DNA from: Dentipellis sp. KUC8613
Taxonomy: Eukaryota > Basidiomycota > Agaricomycetes > Russulales > Hericiaceae
Length of the DNA: 64,000 bases
Assembly (NCBI GenBank): GCA_002286715.1
Contig: NSJX01000010.1
Location: 778,442 to 842,441, forward strand
Reading direction: 5' to 3'
This document shows positions 1 through 10,861 of the stretch, in pieces. The translations under genes and the position numbers were made by a program. Below the pieces are notes generated by a model. It did no database searches. It was not told where the DNA came from and worked only from the letters and a program-made list of their open reading frames with translations. Numbering within the stretch: position 1 is the stretch's first letter; every line of letters starts with the position of its first letter.

Positions 1-2130
1 GCATCGGTGGGGCGCCATAGCGCCGAGATGGCGTCGGTGGGGCGTCGGTGGGCGAAGAGGGTGTCACTTGGGCACGAGGCGGCGTCGCGAAGGGTCCTTT
101 TTGCACGTACTACGCTTCGACATTCGGTCCGGCTAGAGAGGAACATATCAGGGAAGAAGGAAAGCCCAAAATGCATAAATACGTACCTCTTCATCCAGTT
201 GTGTTCTTTTCACTTCCCACAATACGGCGGGGCAGGGCGCAAAGACCGCGCGGCGCGGCGGAAGAGGGCGCGACACGACACGACGACAGCAGGGTGAGGC
301 GCAAGACGGCACACAGGCTGCGAAAAGGGCGGAACGGGGGCTGAGAGCGCACGGCGGCATGCGAAGACGGCGGCGTGGGGTGCACAAACGGAGGGGCGGC
401 GCACGACAGCCCACTGGGCGCAAAGACGGGGCGGCGTAGTGCGAAGACGGCACCTCGGGGCTCGCAACAGCGCCGAGGCCGTACGAGACGGTGTCGCTAG
501 GGTGTGCAGCGGCATCGCTGATGCCAGACGGCGCCGCTAGGGCGACAGATGGGGTCGGCGCGCGAAATGGCGTCAGTGGCACATGAGATCACTGAGATGG
601 TGTCGCTGAGGCGCAAGATGGCGTCGGTGGGGCGCCGTTCCGGCACGTGATGGCCGCGTGGGCGCGTATGACGGCGACGCGGGAGCGCGGGGCGGCAGCG
701 AGGGCGTGCGCAAGGGCGGCGTGGGCAAGATGGCGACGCAGGGGCGTTGCACAGCTGCGGAGGGGCGGCGTGTGGGTGCGCGAGGGCGGCGGCGGCACGC
801 GAGGGCAGTGGGGGAGGAAGAGAGGCCGTGACGCGCACGCATGGGCATGAGACGGCGACGCGGGGGTGTGGCGTGGCTGCGGAGGGGCACGGGGCGACGT
901 CGTAGGGGTGCAGGGCGGTGTCGCAGGGGCTTGGGCCGACTTCGCAGGTGCGCGGGGTGGCATCGCTAGGGTGTCGGGCGGCATCACGAGGGTGTTGGGC
1001 AGCGTCACAGGGGCGAGGCGGCGGCGTCGCTGGGGTGCGGGGAGGCGTCACTAGGGCGCAGTGCGGCAGTGCTGACGGTGTTGGTGGGGTGCGGGGCGGC
1101 TGAGAGGGCGTCGGTGGGGCAGGCGGCTCCCGGTGTCGCTACAGCATGAGACGGCGAGACGGCGCCGCTGGGATGCGTAGCACAGCACGAGGGCACGGTT
1201 GCGAGAGAGGGCGGGTGACGGCGACATGAGGGCACGCGAGGGCAGGGGCGGCGGGACGTGGTCGCAGCACGCGACGACAGCGCGAGGGCGCGCAAGGGTG
1301 GGCGACGGGGTGCGAAGGCCGCTGAGGTGCGACACTGGTGCTGGGGCTGGTGGCAGCGCGAGAGCATGCAACAGGGACGGTGCAAGGGTACGTGAGGGCG
1401 ACACAGGGCGAGGCGGGATACGGCGTGGGCGGGCGTGATGCAACGAGCAGGGGCGGGAGATGACGCGGGCGGGAGCGAGACGGCGCGCACGAGCGGGAGA
1501 CGGCATCGGTGGCGGGCGAGACGGAGAGACGGTGTTGGCACAGCGGTGGGGCACGAGACGGCGCGGTGGGGCACAAAACAGCCCCACGGTGTGCGAAAAG
1601 GGTGTGGTGGGGCGTTGAGAGGCGCGGTGCGGCACGCAGACAACGGGATAGCGAAACGGCCCCAATGGCGCGAATATGGCAGGACGGCGCATGCAGACGG
1701 CGCAGCGCAGCGCGCAGATGGCATGGGCGGACGCGGGGTGAACAGGGCAGACGGCGGGCGCGAGACTGCGTCAGACGGGCGGCAGAGCAGTGAGAGGGAG
1801 GGCGTGTGCGCATGCAAGCCGGCGGGCAGGCAGGCAGAGCGACGGCGGGTCATGGAGAGCGACATTGGTGGGTGGAGAGTGGCGAGTTGGCGAGGAGGGC
1901 AACAGCGGGACAAGGATGCAAGCCCGCGATCCCGGGCTCGCGCGGTCAGAACTTGTATGATAAACTTGAAAATGCACGACAACGCACCTGTAACCAGCTC
2001 CTCATTATCCCAGCTTCCGATTTCTCTCTTCCCTTGTTGGGACGATGAGCGCGTTTGCGGTGTATTGAGGATGGATGGAGGCAGGCGATCGGAGGATGGG
2101 AGATGGGAGTGTAAGACACAAGAGTGACTT
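1..2130. repeat. GC-rich, G-biased low-complexity core of element I
   Basis: The + strand is a degenerate mixture of short words such as GGCG, GAGGGCG, GGTGGGGCG and AGACGGCG with almost no A/T runs. Many frames stay open on both strands simply because stop codons are rare at this composition. The implied proteins are Arg/Pro/Ala/Ser strings with no domain. G is enriched on + and C on -, which is the same polarity relative to the element ends as in the other copies. Confidence 0.85.
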
Positions 2131-2595
2131 GTCGCGTCGTCCTCTCCAGTGCCTCGGCAATTGCCGTACGCTGCTCGTGGATGCAGCATTCCTACAGAGA
2201 CGTGGTCTTTCAGGATGAAATAAAATTCTTAAAATTGTGAGTAAATTTTACAAAGGATATATGAGTGTTATGGGGCTTTTTGTAGAAGCAAAGAATATAA
2301 ATGCGAATATATACGCTCACAAACGCTTGTTTCTTTAGCAGAGCCCGTAAATGTTGACGCGACTTCGTATTTGTGGGCGATTCAGACTTTCAAATAATCT
2401 CTAAAATTCAATGCGTATCTGTATAGCTATGATACACGCATGTACGAAGTTTCTAACAGATTGAGAAAGAATTGAAGCCAGTATAAATCGAATACAAGTT
2501 GTTTGGAAAGGATGTGGCTGAAAGTGTGGGAACAAATTTCCCGAACCTGCGATTTTGGATTCTGCGAGTTCTGGTGGCTCACCCCATTATTAGAA

Positions 2596-2615
2596 CTGAT
2601 TCATAGATGAATCAG
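2596..2615. repeat. Terminal 20-bp perfect palindrome, 5' end of element I
   Basis: CTGATTCATAGATGAATCAG is a perfect inverted repeat (9-bp arms, AG centre). Similarity with the ends at 54873-54892 and 56316-56335 stops two bases beyond it (AA, then copy-specific sequence), which places the element end at 2616 with a host A at 2617. Confidence 0.8.
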
Positions 2616-2617
2616 AA

Positions 2618-2906
2618 TTGATCTCACGGATGATAGTCTTATGTAGCCGATTCTTGCGGTACTAATGCTGTATTCACGGTGACAATGACACTCCATCACA
2701 TTCCTTTTTCGAAGACATTTTATCTCTTATTGCCATCCGTGACTGCTTATTGTCGCAGGCCATCAAAGGTTCCTCGCATAACGAAAGTATCAGACTACAT
2801 GCCTTCCGTTCGCAACTGACGTGTCACTTCGAACTTCACGCGATCGCCTCCAACCGTGACGCCTTGACGAGCCTACTGCTACGTGAATGGACTTCGTGAA
2901 GACCGT
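2618..2906. other. Intergenic, no feature seen
   Basis: Moderate-GC unique sequence between the element end and the tandem duplication. I see no conserved coding frame, RNA gene or repeat here. Confidence 0.5.
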
Positions 2907-3215
2907 GTCCTTGAGGAGCTTGAGTGAGGCCGGTTAAACAACGGACGCCGTTGCGAAGCCCTGATGGGTCCGCCGCTGACGCCAAGCGAGGTGGTAACCA
3001 CCGACGCCATGAGTACTGGTGCACTCCGTTGAGTCCGAGTCCCCTTGAGCAAGTTGGTCAGAAGACGAGACAAAGTCCTCGAGTAGCTTGAGTGAGGCCG
3101 GTTAAACAACGGACGCCGTTGCGAAACCCTGATGGGTCCGCCGCTGACGCCAAGCGAGGTGGTTACCACCGGCGCCACGAGTACTGGTGCACTCCGTTGA
3201 GTCCGGGTCCTCGAG
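2907..3215. repeat. 168-bp direct tandem duplication (two units)
   Basis: Unit 1 is 2907-3074 and unit 2 runs from 3075 to about 3215. They align at a constant 168-bp offset with about seven substitutions over some 136 bp, mostly transitions. Each unit carries the palindrome-like GGTGGTWACCACC (near 2990 and 3158). The period is a multiple of three, so frames on both strands repeat in phase. The minus frame stays open across both units (2879-3307), but it has no recognisable domain. Being just upstream of the zinc-finger gene at 3387, the repeat may lie in its promoter or 5' leader. Confidence 0.8.
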
Positions 3216-3386
3216 AAGTAAGAACGAGAACAAGAAGGAGAGTGACAAGACTGAACGCCGCACTGATATGGCCGGCGTGTTTGCTGTTGTTTATTGAATT
3301 CGTGCACGTGACCGCGTCGTCGCGTTTTGCTGACCGCGTTCGAAATAACACGCCGCGCATTGATCTAACAGCAACTTTGGTCCTCA

Positions 3387-5368
3387 ATGGCTCGTACCAC
3401 TGCCAAGCCCAAGAAGACAACTTCCGGCGTCGCTCCTCGGAAGCGACTGGGTGAATGGACTGAAGACAGCGCCGGCTTGGCCAAGAAGGTCAAGCCGGTA
3501 TGTTTGGATGACGGTGAGGTCGCCACCGACAATTCCGGACCTCCTGCCCCTAAGGATGACCCGGACGCGGATGTAAGTGGACTTCTACTTTTTATGTGCT
3601 GTGTTGGACTCGACCTTATGGACCCACAGTACTGCAATCGGTGCGACGATGGAGGTGTTACTCTGATCGAATGTGATCGCTGCAAACGAGTTCATTGTCG
3701 CGACTGCGTCAAGTTCGACCTGTCCGACGAACGGCTGGCAACCGTGTATTATTTTTGCTTTCAGTGCCACATCGAGGAGGAGCGAGGTCGGCAGCCAAAG
3801 CCATACGTGGTGCGTTTTGTGTTCTGAATCGCCACGGCTGAGGACTAACACCAGGTCGTCACCCGCAGGGCTTGTATGAACGTGAGGTGGACGCTCATGG
3901 CCAGACCATCCGGGGCAAGCCCCTGCAGTCCACGTCAGCGCGTCTTATGGGCCAGCCGGCCCTAATCGCTTCACAACGTGTGGTGACGGCACCGCTGGTC
4001 ATCGTCCACCTTCATCTGTCGACGTGCTTTACCACGTCCACGGACTTCATATCGTCTATCATAACGCCGTACTTCAAGCACGATAAGCTGAAACGCCGGA
4101 TTGTTGTGAGGGACATCAATTTCAACCTGGGGAATAGCACAGGACGGAAGGCTTATGCCGGGTGCATCAAAGGTTTGGTCAAGGCCTTGAAAAACATGGA
4201 GTAAGTGATCTGTGTTCGAGACAATTTCCACGACAGCTAATTTCCGACAAACGGCTCAGGGCCTATCCGCAGGCCAAGACCCGCGCCCTCGTAATGGTGT
4301 CCACACACAGCGACGAGAACCGAGGGGATTTATTCCGGGAACCCGCGGGCTCCCTTTGCCATGCCGACATACGCTCCTCAGCCGGTACTGTAATAACCGC
4401 GTGCTCACGCACATCCCCTTTGATTCCAGTTCTTCGCTTCCGTTTTTCCGCCAACGCTCCTCGATGCGCTGGCAACATTCGACACCACACACCTCTTCAT
4501 GGTGTGTGGTGCTTTCGTGTCTATCCCGCAGTCGTTAAGCGAGTTGAAGAGAATGATCCACCAGTGCGTCCATCTTCGGGCTGGTCTGGTCCGCTGTGTC
4601 TAACTTGCATGTGACGTTTGGGGGCACTTCAGGTATAATTTTGCGAACGTCCTCACCTTCACCGCCCCTCGACTGCAGCCAGATCACGTGAAGCCCTTCC
4701 TTCTACAGCTGATGCAGAAGCACTTTATTCATGGATATCCCCTCGCCAACGTCCTGCCATCCATCCTATCCGAGATTCCGCCCAAATTTGGGCGACACAC
4801 CGGCATCATCCACCTCCAGTACGGTGGTCCCAACCTACCATGTGTTGCAGAGCCCGGGAATGAACTGCCTCGCCTCGCTGGCTCAATTGCAGACCAGGAT
4901 CCTTCAAGAGAACCATGGGAACTGTCCGTCTTGGCTACAAAATATCAATGGCATTCCGGGTCGATCCAGCCATGGGGTGTCTACATTCCTGACCAGTGCC
5001 CGGCATGTCTTTGCTTGCGACAGTGGGACTTCGGCAAGCCGAATCTTAATGCCATCCAGCCGATAACCATTGTATGCAGGGGTCGGAAGGAGCAGCGGGC
5101 CGCCGAGAGTTCACCTGAGGTGGATGCTGTCCAACCGCAGGATGCCGGAATTAAAATGTCGAAGCACCGGGACCGAGGGAGGGCTAAGCGCGAGGCCAGA
5201 GAGAAGCTGCAGCACCGTGCTACAGACGCGGACGAGCGGGTCCCCGAGAACTCCAACCTGGTCCCTTGTACGAATGTCATTGTCTGTGAGCCTCCTGCGG
5301 CCGGCTTCAAATGGGTCAAACCCGTCTCGGATCACGTCCAAGGAAAATGGATGATGATGGATGCATAG
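3387..5368 (+). CDS. Fungal protein with N-terminal PHD-like zinc finger, unknown function
   Basis: A six-exon model reads through without a stop: 3387-3572, 3630-3806, 3869-4200, 4260-4389, 4430-4563, 4633-5368 (564 aa). The N-terminus is basic (MARTTAKPKKTTSG). Exon 2 opens with a Cys-rich finger (YCNRCDDGG, then CDRCKRVHC, then CFQCH), spaced like a PHD/RING-type zinc site. A globular part follows with THSDENRGDLF, then HLFMVCGAF, then PWGVYIPDQCPAC, which I recognise as conserved landmarks of a basidiomycete family without an assigned function. The C-terminus is charged. Introns are 40-69 bp with GT-AG ends. The 40-bp intron 4390-4429 is short and the least certain junction, but it is the one that keeps frame. 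Chromatin or protein binding is only an inference from the finger. Confidence 0.75.
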
Positions 5369-5755
5369 TCGGGCAACTGGCCCTTACATCATGATTGAAT
5401 GGCTTGCCGTGTCTCTTTTACCATCATCTTCCCCCCTGAATGTACACTATCTCCCCCGCACACTGAATATAAAGGCCGATTCATTTCAACAGGACTAGAT
5501 GAGTGCATGAATCGGCAGACATGCAGGCGCGACAACTGCACGTGCACAGATAGGTCACGTCCCGATCGAAGTTGAACATGTACAACCCGACCCAACGTGG
5601 GCCAAATACGTGTCTTTGAATGTGAAATATTCAGAGGAGTAGATCGGGAATACACGACGAGAGCTCAGATATCATGGGAGGCTGTGTAGCACTCCAAAGT
5701 GCAGATTCTGACTAGGAATAATATACAACGACCGTAAAAAAAGGCCGGCTTCCTC
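5369..5755. other. Intergenic between two convergent genes
   Basis: This is the shared 3' region of the plus gene ending at 5368 and the minus gene ending at 5756. It is AT-richer than the flanking exons. No coding or RNA feature is supported. Confidence 0.5.
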
Positions 5756-6490
5756 TCACCCGCGCTCACTGCCTTCCTCCATCATCCAGTCCTCGACATC
5801 TGCGTCCAGAACGTCCCACTTAATGACCAGTCCCGTGCGCTGCACGAGCGAGCGGAGAGCGATGATCCCATCCTGGGACTGTTGCACATCGGATGAGGCA
5901 TTCGATAACTCGCGTTTCCAGAGGTCGGAGAGGAGCCCGCTGTGCTGGACGCCAAACTCGGCGATCTTCCGGCGGTGAGCCCGTTGTCTACGGATGGACA
6001 TAGCAAGCTTCATGACGTCGGTGACGTCCTCCAGGGAGCGGGGGAACTGCGGGATCTTGAGCAGCTCGTCTATATCATGCATCTGTAGGAGCTGTCTGAA
6101 TACAGGTGTAATCTAACAGCGATATCGGCTTACGCCCGTTGGCCCCACGTCGGCCACGTCGGCCCCGTGGACTGAGTCGCTCGAATCATCACTGAAAGAG
6201 CTCGAAGCTCCAGGTGACGATGAACGTATACTGATTCCAGTAATGGTATGGATGATGGCCGGGGCGGTTTCTAGAGGTACGAATGGGGCCGCTGGGGGCG
6301 AGGAGAAGATATGGCCCTCGACGGGCTGAGCGAAAGGCGTGGGGGTAGGAAGGCGATTGCTGCTCGTCATCGACGAGTCGCGAGGCTCTGGGGAAGATGC
6401 TCTCTTGCGAAAAGGTAGAGCTCGTCCGAGTGAGTGAAGAATGACCTGCCGATAGGCACGGGGCGAGGTAGTTTGGTCTATGCTGGACAT
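5756..6490 (-). CDS. Hypothetical two-exon protein with Ser-rich N-terminal half
   Basis: Exon 1 is 6490-6134 starting at MSSIDQTTSPRAYRQ; an in-frame ATG also occurs at 6523. It encodes a Ser/Pro-rich, probably disordered region ending in an acidic Ser/Asp stretch (DDSSDSVHGAD). A GTAAGC donor at 6133 and a CAG acceptor near 6083-6092 join exon 2 (to 5756), which is helical and charged (KIAEFGVQHSGLLSDLWKRE). The total is about 230 aa. Phase is preserved across the intron. I do not recognise the family. The clean splice structure and composition suggest a real gene. Confidence 0.5.
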
Positions 6491-6523
6491 GCAGCGGTAA
6501 GTCGAGACGACAGACGGAGACAA

Positions 6524-9033
6524 CCAGTTACTTACTACATAGCCGATAAATGGATTACTTAATACAGCGCGTGCGAATTCACCTGACTCTGTTGGCGAGG
6601 ACTGGGATTGGGATCAGCGACCTCGAATCGAAGGCCAAACATGCAGGCTCAAAACTAGAGAGGTGAGCGACGAGTCTCTTACATATCATATCGTGCTCTG
6701 AATTTTTGGTGCGCGTCCTCTCGCCACTGGATATCTCATGGCAGCAGCAGGAGCTCAAAACTTTTTACTCGTAAGAACCGCTACGTCTGACTGCACGCCG
6801 TTGCACATACGGTGCGAAACCAAGGCTAGATTCGGCCATAAGTACCTGACGCTACATTGATGCAGGACGTGAAGGAATAATAAGCGCTCAAGTATCCACG
6901 GGCGGTGCCGCTGGCCGGAGAAGGTGAGGTGCTCGATGCAGCCACGGAACTCCAATGAGGCTGTCCTAGACGGAATACGGGTGGGCGGTACGCTTGACTC
7001 GGAGAGAGATGAGATACTAATTCGATCTTGTGTCATGAATGGAATGTCAAGTCAACGGATGTAGCCCCATGTATTCGCAGTCCGTATCGTTCTATCACAC
7101 AGCTGCCTCCTTTTGGCAGGCGGTGCAATGCCTTGTACAACTGTATCCTGATGCACGACACACAGCGAGGTCTGACGAAAGCAAGATGCCGTGACGTGAA
7201 GCGCGGGTGCCTACCTGTCACCTACATCGATGCAAGAAGAGGAGTTCGAAATGGCGCCTCACCCGTTTCGGGATGGTGAAAGGCATCGATGACGCCAATC
7301 TGGGAAACGAATGGAAGTCGGAAGTTACACATGGGAACGAAGGTTCGCGGAAATAGTGGGGAGCTCGCGGTCTGCCGAGCTGTGATGCTGCTGGTGCTGG
7401 TGCAGCGGGGCCCGTTTCGTCTCACTGTGAGCTTCTCTTTTCTGTAGGGCAGAGTTGTGTCTAAGGATTACAGCTGTTTTGAGATCGATAGACCGCGTCT
7501 GCATTTCTTCGCAGATAGTCGCGTATCACAGGTTCGTTTACCGCCATACGTGCAGGCCGCACAGACGAGCTTTCTCCTTTGTCTCTCCTAAGCGGAGCAC
7601 GGAACTCCCCGAGTATTGCTGATACGCGACTGTGCAAAAGAAATTTCGGGAAGTCTATCGTTCTCGAAACAGCTGTAGAACTCTGACAGCCGCATCTTGA
7701 CAGTATCAATTGCATGAACACACCGCGAAAAGCTATCTCGTGGATAGTACCGTTGGTACGGGGATATTGAAACCTCGAAGTGAGTTCACTGTCTTCCAGA
7801 ATATTGACTAGGGTGCGTGGCCTTGAGACGATCCTTCGTGCCGCCTCGTATTCACACAGTCTGTACGCAAGGCTTCTAAGACGTGCAGGAGTCTATGTCT
7901 TCGGTACGGGCGTTCAATACTATTCGTCGCTGATGAGAAAAACGCCCGGCACTCATTGTGCAACGCTTGACTCTGATTCATAGAAGAAATCACTGGAAGG
8001 TCAAGCTCATTCGGGAAAGAAGCCTATGCTGATCTGGCACCGCCGCCAATCTAGTCAGCTGCCATTTTCTCTCTGACAAGAGACGGCGTTTCCAGCAGTC
8101 GAAGAACAAGCCTGAACTTTGGCCGAGTCAACCTTCGCCGTGAGACAGGCAGCAATAACATAACCGTGATCGCCGCAAACAAAGGCAGGTGGCCTTAGGG
8201 GTTCATGACGGCAGAGGTTCGATATCCAGACCTAAGTAGGCTTGCCACATTTCCAACCATCCGCTGACTGGAACGTCGTAGCTATCTTCCAATCCCAGAA
8301 GTCGGCGGGCTCCAAACGTGGTGCTCATGCCACGCGCAGGTCCAGGAGCTCATCTTATCCCCCTGTAAGATAGAATCGTCTTGAGGGATTATATCAAGTG
8401 CTGATAGCCATATGTGCAGCAGCTATTGCACGAGAATGCCGAGAGAATCGTGATCAAATCTGTCAGAAGTACGCACGGCGCCGTTCGTACGTGTATTTCC
8501 AAGTGGGCCCTCCGTTTTCTAGAATCTCTACTAGTAGTAGGACTGTTTGTCGGGCCTCACTTACACACTCTTCAGGATTCCGAAATGCAGGGTTCCGTGC
8601 CCCCACACTTTCGGTACCGAACATAGCTACCCTCCAATCGCGAACGCCATCACAGAAGTCGGCGTACTCAGAACATGGTCTGCGCTCAAACGAGCGGACA
8701 GTCTTTGTTCTTTGGAAGAGTTTGGACGACACGGGACTCGTGCCTGTTCGATCGCGACATTGCCGTGGTACGTCCACCGTGGTACTGTCTGAGTATTTCG
8801 GCTGGGTTAGCCGACAAAGGACGTCTCTGGGGGGATATAAATGCTGCGCGGGAGGCTTTGTCTTGTAGCAACTCGTCACATTCTTTCTTCTTCCCCATGA
8901 ATTTTCGAGGACCATTACTTAAGGCCGTCGTATTTCATGCTGACACGCCGGCCTCACTGTTCAGAGGGCCCCGTCAGTCCTTTTGTATCTGGTGTTTGGA
9001 TCATCGTTGACGCCGTTCACAGCGGCCCCATTC
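6524..9033. other. 2.5-kb stretch without a supported gene
   Basis: Only short frames without conserved motifs occur. A GTTCGATATCC near 8215 resembles a tRNA B-box, but no matching A-box or cloverleaf is visible. Part of the upstream exons of the gene starting near 9034 could lie at the right edge. Confidence 0.4.
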
Positions 9034-10230
9034 ATGGTGACACGACGAGGTCACCGCATATTCTACATCCTCCAGAGCGAATACAGTCTCAGCTCGGTGC
9101 TGAGTGCCTTTTCACTGACTTCGATCCCCAAGACGTTTGAAGAGTTGTCCAAGCCCAACGCGTGCCCGAAGTTGGCGCTGTTGATCATTTACTGTCGGAT
9201 ATTCCTCAGAGCAGAGGGCATCCTCACAGGAAATTTCTTCCTGTCGAGGGCAGACTACGTCGAGCTTGCCGAAGCGAAGATGAGGGACCTTGCTGAGAGG
9301 TGCTTCAAGTACCGGCCGGAGGCCGAATGGCCGGAGTCTCGTGAGTTTCGGACGTGGTGCCTTTGCGTTGTCATTGCCGGACTGACATGTTTCGCTACCA
9401 GTTATTTCTCCGGACAACATCCATATAATCGAGATGGTAAGATCTCTCTAAGTTGTCTCGGTTGACGGACGATTGAACCGCCTCGCCTAGGTCGTGGATG
9501 GTCTTCCACGGCTCACCCAGAAATTTTGGCTCGCTGCACGCAAGTACACGTTGCCGTCATTCGAGGCGGACGGAACTATGGATATGATGGAAAGAACGAA
9601 GAGTTATCAATTGTTTCGTCTCCACAACGGACAACACCCTACCAATGATGAGGTTGCCATCATCGCGAGGTGGACCTTGGAGTACGATCGGTATCTTCAC
9701 AGATACCCGGATCAGCCATCGGTGAGTGGCTGTGCGGCTGTCGACGAATCTCTCTCGGACACTCACTCTGCGATATGACGACAGGCGAGCTTTCGAGACA
9801 ATTTCTCAGCTCCTGCGGTGTTCGGGGTCGTCGACTCCGTGCTCTATCAAGGAACTGGTGTTGTGAGGCAGGGTCAACCCCGCCAGACCGTGCGGAGTCT
9901 CGCTAGAGTCTATGGTCGCGGGTTGAGATTATTTTACCCTGACATCAAGACCGTGAATCCCTTCGAAATTTCAGTGCCTCCCAACGCCTGGGCAATGGGG
10001 GCTTGTTCTGTAGGTCTCTTCATTGGTGTCGGGTCCCGTTGCATTCGCTCATATGCTAATTGTAGGTGAACTATGCCATCAAAAGTGTTCGAGGAGGCCC
10101 TAACGACGGGGACGACTTCACTGCGGAACACGCAAATCAGTGGTTGGCAGCCTTCTGCTCGCGCCTCGGTGAGAGGGTCACTTCTTGCGATGAGTGGCAA
10201 AGTTCTGCCCGCCATTGGGCAGAGAGGTAG
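9034..10230 (+). CDS. Hypothetical five-exon protein, unknown family
   Basis: Exons 9034-9340, 9402-9436, 9491-9721, 9785-10009 and 10066-10230 sum to 963 nt (320 aa) in one frame, with introns of 54-63 bp and good GT-AG sites. Exon 2 is a 35-nt microexon. Landmarks are FEELSKPNACPKLALLIIYC near the start, DGLPRLTQKFWLAARKY in the middle and WLAAFCSRLGERV near the end. There is no signal peptide or transmembrane segment. The start is uncertain: an in-frame ATG exists at 8983 and further upstream exons are possible. No function can be assigned. Confidence 0.6.
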
Positions 10231-10861
10231 ATTCTCAATTCCGTCCTGAATTCATCGTTTCTGACGGCAGCCCACAGCAGCTTGGCTCTCTGATGCCCAC
10301 CGAGAACCGGTTATCGCGGGGAAGTCGGGGCTGTTCAACGGGAGTCTCGGCGCAAGGGCCGCGTTGTAATACTATTTCAGGCCGTGGTTTCTGCATTTGT
10401 ATTATTCTTGTGATTGATCAATCCGTGGTTTCGTATGGGTTCGGTGAGACGACCTGCAGCGCCATGGTTTCTCAATATCAATCCTGACAGTGAACACGTG
10501 GGTTACCCATTTTGGACTGTGCCGTGTTCTGTGTACTCCTTCGTCATGACGTCGACATCGTGATGCTAGCCAAGAGAGTCAGCGAGTCTCGTAACTGAGT
10601 AGCCGCATCCAAGTTCTGAGCTACGGTTCGCTGCACCAACATGTGCGCTCTTTGACATATGTAGGCTCCACTTTGATTACTCCCCAGATAGCATCGCTGG
10701 GTTTCGCTGGCACGCTTTACTCAGGCTTCGGTGAATGACCCGGCTCAGCTACTTCAGCCAACTTTCGACTCCTCTTCGACTCTTCGAGAAGACCCAGAAT
10801 CTAGCCCAAGCCATACGACGGTGACATGAGATTGATTTCTCTTGTCCTCATCGTCTTTCTC
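10231..10861. other. Intergenic, probable 5' part of the Plavaka transposon
   Basis: No gene is supported. If the transposase at 10862 belongs to a complete element, its left terminal inverted repeat should lie here, but I could not pair it by eye with a right end beyond 15324. Confidence 0.35.

Larger units (their letters stand above)
1..2616 (-). mobile_element. Helitron/Helentron-like element I, right (5') part, left end outside window
   Basis: Read on the minus strand the element starts at 2616 with TCTGATTCATC inside a 20-bp palindrome (2596-2615). About 400 bp of AT-rich sequence follows, then a GC-rich low-complexity core to position 1. The same order (terminal palindrome, CTCACC near 2580, AT-rich stretch, a CGGCAATT motif near 2153, GC core) recurs in the elements at 51925-54893 and 56315-61032. 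The stretch at about 1914-1950 matches the inverted sequence around 56990-57022 of element III, so the two share descent in the core as well. The 3' end (hairpin plus CTAG) is not in the window. No protein gene is supported inside. Family assignment rests on terminus comparison only. Confidence 0.7.

Noticed and set aside
2879..3307. A 142-codon minus-strand gene made of two 56-residue repeats
   Set aside because: The open frame is explained by a duplication whose length is a multiple of three. No domain, splice or promoter evidence. Kept as a repeat and a finding instead.
8205..8235. tRNA gene suggested by a GTTCGATATCC B-box-like string
   Set aside because: No A-box at the right distance and no acceptor stem pairing by eye.
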